Assembly (NCBI RefSeq): GCF_001441165.1
Contig: NZ_CP013126.1
Location: 711,551 to 775,550 of the forward strand
Direction of reading: 5' to 3'
DNA from: Acidipropionibacterium acidipropionici
Lineage (GTDB): Bacteria > Actinomycetota > Actinomycetes > Propionibacteriales > Propionibacteriaceae
DNA length: 64,000 nt
The translations under genes were made by a program, and so were the position numbers. Under the pieces are notes generated by a model. It was not told where the DNA came from and made no database searches. It saw only the letters and a program-made list of their open reading frames with translations. Shown here piece by piece: positions 60,486-64,000 of the stretch (position 1 is its first letter; each line of letters opens with the position of its first letter).

Positions 60486-63400
60486 CCAATCGCGAGCGCA
60501 TTGACCGCGCTGCCGGGGCTCTCGCGGGGGTGCTCGGCCCGGCCCTCGACCGCACCATCGCCGGGCAGATCCCCCCGGGCACCACCTGGGTCGATCTCTT
60601 CCGCATCAAGGACACGGGCGGCTCGGAGCGCGAATACAGCCACGACGACGTCCGCCTCCAACTCCGGGCGCTCACCGAGAACTTCTTGAATCTCCGCCGC
60701 CCGTTCTCCTCCCTGGTCAACCGTGCCGAGGAGAACCTGGCAGGGGAACTGCGCGAGGTTCTCAACAAGTGGGCCCACCGGGAGCCCTTCAACACCGACG
60801 ACACCTACCGGGCGCTCGACACCACCGAGCGCCTGCTCCGCGTGCTCGATGCCCCGCAGGAGGCCCGCCAGGTCGCGGCCATGCGTCAGGAGCTGCTGCG
60901 GGTGCGCATCTCCGACGAGGCGCGCACCGACACCCGCAAGGACGTCGACCTGGCCGACGTCGAGCTCCCCGCCTGGCACGAGGTGCTCACGCCCCACCCC
61001 GACGTCCTCAACGGACGGTTTCAGGAGAGCGAGTTCGCCGCCAACCTCCACTCCGTGGCCACCGGGACCGGCGACGTCGGCCACGAGTATTCCGACCCCG
61101 TCGAGTTCTTCCGCCGCACATATCTGACCGAGGGCCTCAAGGACCTGCTCTCCCAGGCGGTGCAGCGGATCGCCGGCACCGGCACCGGCACCGGCGGGTC
61201 CCCCATCGTCAATCTGCAGTCCACCTTCGGCGGCGGCAAGACCCACTCCATGCTCGCCGTCTGGCACCTGTTCTCCGGGGTGTCCGCCGAGAGCCTTCCC
61301 GATGACGTCCAGAGCATCGTCAAGGACGCGCAGCTGGATCGGCTCCACGTCAACCGGGCCGCCATCGTCGGCAATGAGATCGCACCCGGGAGCGCCGACG
61401 TCAAGGACGACGGCACCGAGGTGCGCACCCTCTGGGGCGAGCTCGCCCTGCAGCTCGGCGGCAAGAGGGGCTACGCGCTCGTCGCCGACGCCGACCGCAC
61501 CGCCACGAGCCCGGGATCCGGACTGCGACGTCTCATCGCCGATGCCGCACCGTGCGTCATCCTCATCGACGAGTGGGTGGCCTACGCCCGGCAGCTCCTG
61601 GGTCGCGACGACCTGCCCGGCGGCACCTTCGACACCCAGTTCACCTTCGCCCAGCAGCTCTCCGAAGTGGTCTCCACCACCCCGGGGGCGCTGCTGCTCG
61701 TCTCCATCCCCGCATCCGACATCCGCACCGACACCGACGGCAACCGTGTCGAGACCCCGGCCAGCGAGCTGGAGACCGGCGGCGCCAACGGACACACCGC
61801 TCTGCAGAAGCTCGAGCACGTCATCGGGCGCGTGGCCCACCAGTGGCAGCCGGCATCCAATGACGAGTCCTTCGAGATCGTGCGGCGCCGGCTCTTCCGA
61901 GAGCCCGACGGCGATGCGCAGCGGCGGATCAATCAGACGGCGCGGCGCTTCGTCAACCTGTACCGGGAGACGCCCGGCCTGTTCCCCCAGGGCGCCGACA
62001 CTGCGGAGTACGAGCGGCGGATCCGTCGCGCCTTCCCCATCCATCCCGAGCTCTTCGACAGGCTCTACGAGGACTGGTCGACCCTGGAACGCTTCCAGCG
62101 CACCCGCGGCGTGCTGCGCCTCATGTCCACGGTGATCGCAGAGCTAGTCAAGGAGGGGGACAACTCGCCTATCATCATGCCCGGCACCATCCCGATCGGT
62201 GCTGCCGGCGTCACCAGCGAATTCGCCAGCTACGTCGATGCGGCATGGCGAGGAGTCATCTCCGCCGACGTCGACGGCCCGCAGGCCTCCGCCCGCGCCG
62301 TCGACGAGGAGAGGCCCGTCTACGGCCGCCGCGCCCTGTCCACGCGTCTCGCCCGGGCGCTCTTCCTCGGCTCCGCCCCGACGGTCGGCGGTGCCCATGC
62401 GGGCCTGGACCGCAAGGACCTCACACTCGGCGTCGTCATGCCCGGAGACACCGTGCGCAACGCCGACTCCGCCCTGGCCCTGCTCCAGCAGCGCAGCGCC
62501 TACATCTTCCAGGACGGGGAGCGCTACTGGCTCGACGTCACCCCATCACTCAACCGGATCGCGTCCGAGCGCGCCGCCGCGCTGGATGCCGAGGACGTCG
62601 AGGCCGCCATCATCGAACGCCTCAGGGCCCGGAGCCGGGACACCGGAGGTCTGTTCAAGGCCGTCATCGTCGCGCCGGACAGCGGCTCCGAGATCCCCGA
62701 GGACGACGAGACACGACTGATCGTGCTCGGGCCGGGCATGCCGTTCAGCGCCCGCAGCGCCACCTCCGAGGCCCGAGACGCCGTCATCGAAATGACGAAG
62801 AACCGCGGTGCCACGCCGCGCGAGTACCGCAACACTCTGGTCTTCGTGGCACCCGACAGCCGACGGGTCGACGATCTGCGCAGCGCGATGCGCGCACACC
62901 TGGCATGGAAGGGCATCCGCGACGACGCCGACCGTCTCGACCTGCGTCAGGAGCAGATGCGGACCGCCGCGCAGCGCTCAGACGATGAGAACAAGCGTGT
63001 CGAGAGCCTCATCTCAGACGCGTGGACGCACGGACTGACTCCCCACCAGACCGGCAACAATCCCGAGATCGAGGTGCGGACCTTCAAGCTCGACACCTCG
63101 GAGCCGAGACTGCACGCCCGAGCCGAGAAGGGATTCACCCGCGACGACGAACTCGTGGCCGGGACCTATGGGCCGCGCGTCATCCTCATGAACCTGGAGC
63201 GATACCTCGCCCGCATCTGGAACAAGGGGTACATCAGCGCCCGCGAACTGTACGAGCTGCACGCCAAATATCTCTATCTGCCGCGGCTGCGCTCGATTCA
63301 GGTGCTGTACCGGGGGCTGGACGACGCCACAGGGAACATCACCGGCGACGTCTTCTGGCTCGCCGACGGCTATGACGAGGCGACCGGAGACTTCGAGGAG

Positions 63401-63865
63401 CTCGTCGGGCCGACGTCCGGAGAGATGGTCGTAGCAAGGCCCGAGACGCTGCTGGTGAGTCAGCGTCTCGCCGAGGCGCAGGTCGCACGTCAGAAGGCCG
63501 CCGAGGAGACGAGAACCGGTCATGACGAGCCCGGGCCGTCCCCCCTTCCGGGCGGCGGAACCGGACCCGGTGACGACGGGGACGACGGACGCGACGACGA
63601 CAATCCGCCTACCCCGCAGCTCGACCGCAATGCCGCCTACCACGGAACCTTCGAGATCGACGCCGGAGGAGACGTGGAGGGGAGCCTGGCCGAGATCGCC
63701 GATGCGATCATCACGCAGCTGCGGGATGCCGGGCCGGATTCCCTCGAGGTCACGATGACCGTCGAATCCCATCGGGCGGGCGGCTTCCCCGAGGGCATCG
63801 TGCGGGCGGTCCGGGAGAACGGACGAGGCCTCGGGGCGGCGAAGAACCGGTTCGAGGACGAGTGA
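60476..63865 (+). CDS. DUF499 AAA-type ATPase
   Basis: The 1129-aa protein has Walker A STFGGGKTHSMLAVWHLF near 252 and Walker B CVILIDEWVAYAR near 361, the DUF499 signature. A long helical middle follows. A Gly/Pro/Asp-rich linker (about 1015-1045) leads to a small C-terminal domain. The GTG start overlaps the DUF1156 stop by 10 nt and has GGAGGAGG at 60464-60471. DUF499 proteins accompany DUF1156 methyltransferases in antiphage loci, where they are thought to be the motor or switch of the system; the mechanism is unknown. The next gene starts 7 bp downstream. Confidence 0.87.
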   Translation: MALTNRERIDRAAGALAGVLGPALDRTIAGQIPPGTTWVDLFRIKDTGGSEREYSHDDVRLQLRALTENFLNLRRPFSSLVNRAEENLAGELREVLNKWAHREPFNTDDTYRALDTTERLLRVLDAPQEARQVAAMRQELLRVRISDEARTDTRKDVDLADVELPAWHEVLTPHPDVLNGRFQESEFAANLHSVATGTGDVGHEYSDPVEFFRRTYLTEGLKDLLSQAVQRIAGTGTGTGGSPIVNLQSTFGGGKTHSMLAVWHLFSGVSAESLPDDVQSIVKDAQLDRLHVNRAAIVGNEIAPGSADVKDDGTEVRTLWGELALQLGGKRGYALVADADRTATSPGSGLRRLIADAAPCVILIDEWVAYARQLLGRDDLPGGTFDTQFTFAQQLSEVVSTTPGALLLVSIPASDIRTDTDGNRVETPASELETGGANGHTALQKLEHVIGRVAHQWQPASNDESFEIVRRRLFREPDGDAQRRINQTARRFVNLYRETPGLFPQGADTAEYERRIRRAFPIHPELFDRLYEDWSTLERFQRTRGVLRLMSTVIAELVKEGDNSPIIMPGTIPIGAAGVTSEFASYVDAAWRGVISADVDGPQASARAVDEERPVYGRRALSTRLARALFLGSAPTVGGAHAGLDRKDLTLGVVMPGDTVRNADSALALLQQRSAYIFQDGERYWLDVTPSLNRIASERAAALDAEDVEAAIIERLRARSRDTGGLFKAVIVAPDSGSEIPEDDETRLIVLGPGMPFSARSATSEARDAVIEMTKNRGATPREYRNTLVFVAPDSRRVDDLRSAMRAHLAWKGIRDDADRLDLRQEQMRTAAQRSDDENKRVESLISDAWTHGLTPHQTGNNPEIEVRTFKLDTSEPRLHARAEKGFTRDDELVAGTYGPRVILMNLERYLARIWNKGYISARELYELHAKYLYLPRLRSIQVLYRGLDDATGNITGDVFWLADGYDEATGDFEELVGPTSGEMVVARPETLLVSQRLAEAQVARQKAAEETRTGHDEPGPSPLPGGGTGPGDDGDDGRDDDNPPTPQLDRNAAYHGTFEIDAGGDVEGSLAEIADAIITQLRDAGPDSLEVTMTVESHRAGGFPEGIVRAVRENGRGLGAAKNRFEDE

Positions 63866-63872
63866 GGACGAC

Positions 63873-64000
63873 ATGGCCGGGGAACTGCACGTCACGAACA
63901 CCGAGGAGGTGCCCCCGGACCCCGCTCTGGCGCGCTATATCGGGCTGCACCACTCGCTACTGAGCGCCGTCGCCGACATCGTCGACAACTCGCTGGACGC
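63873..64000 (+). CDS. GHKL-type ATPase, 3' end cut by window edge
   Basis: The first 42 codons are visible. The segment LLSAVADIVDNSLDA is the N-box of GHKL (MutL/HSP90/MORC-type) ATPases, with the Mg-binding Asn. ATG 63873 follows the DUF499 stop by 7 bp, with GAGGA just before it, so it is the third gene of the DUF1156-DUF499 operon. The domain fused behind it, possibly the effector, lies outside the window. Confidence 0.75.
   Translation, partial: MAGELHVTNTEEVPPDPALARYIGLHHSLLSAVADIVDNSLD

Noticed and set aside
60305-62044. 579-aa open frame on the minus strand opposite the DUF499 gene
   Set aside because: The plus strand has clear Walker motifs and a coupled start; the minus frame is low-complexity Gly/Val/Glu/Ala sequence.
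1-64000. CRISPR arrays, tRNA or rRNA genes
   Set aside because: I saw no regularly spaced repeats longer than two units apart from the short TGTCAC series, and no cloverleaf or rRNA-like segment on either strand by eye.

Overview
The window is high-GC DNA with short intergenic gaps, GTG starts and several starts that look leaderless (a TAnnnT box 6-7 nt before the start codon). Together with a DUF222/HNH gene this points to an actinomycete. The radical-SAM sulfatase-maturating enzyme fits a Propionibacteriaceae-type organism that can grow without oxygen, but that is inference. I see no rRNA, tRNA or CRISPR array.

Layout. (1) 1-4.4 kb: an APH-type kinase (cut by the left edge), a class III aminotransferase or phospho-lyase, a frameshifted TetR regulator and an MFS transporter. 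(2) 4.5-14.5 kb: a sulfate-ester region with an OpuAC-type lipoprotein, a BetC-like choline-sulfatase on the minus strand, a Cys-containing micro-ORF with its own promoter, a ROK regulator, a sugar MFS transporter, a second sulfatase, two DUF202 membrane proteins and the radical-SAM enzyme that would activate both sulfatases. (3) 14.5-20 kb: a nitrilase-type amidase divergent from an M23-like protein, xylulokinase, a DUF805 protein and a DUF222/HNH protein. (4) 20-27.5 kb: a large stand-alone SF1 helicase, a TetR regulator and a coupled M14 / M20 / alpha-beta hydrolase operon. (5) 27.5-32 kb: two paralogous modules, each a one-helix small ORF followed by a CPBP-like membrane protein without the catalytic glutamates. 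They flank a TetR / NAD(P)-epimerase pair, and a GATase follows. (6) 32.4-38 kb: a minus-strand operon (SRPBCC protein, 47-aa membrane peptide, linalool-dehydratase/isomerase-like membrane protein, CtaG-like protein, small membrane protein) facing a TetR gene across a near-perfect 30-bp palindrome.

(7) 38-64 kb is a defence island. Its left flank is decayed. A Gabija pair (gajA nearly whole, gajB only an N-terminal stub) has been damaged by an IS5-type element, an in-frame amber codon and an IS256-type element, in DNA of visibly lower GC. Next is a UvrD-type helicase gene broken by an in-frame TGA and a frameshift. The intact core follows: a minus-strand operon with a GHKL-ATPase/SF2-helicase fusion, a DrmA-like helicase and a DrmB-like DUF1998 protein; two 364-aa C5-cytosine methyltransferases in convergent orientation; and a plus-strand operon with a DUF1156 adenine methyltransferase, a DUF499 P-loop ATPase and the start of a second GHKL ATPase cut by the right edge.

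How the parts may work together. The core combines DISARM-like parts (DrmA, DrmB, C5 methyltransferase) with a DUF1156/DUF499 modification-type module and two GHKL ATPases. No nuclease is visible, so the effector is either outside the window or hidden in an uncharacterised domain. A perfect 25-bp tandem repeat lies in the divergent promoter between the helicase operon and the first methyltransferase and could balance modification against attack. This composite is the best candidate here for an incompletely described system.
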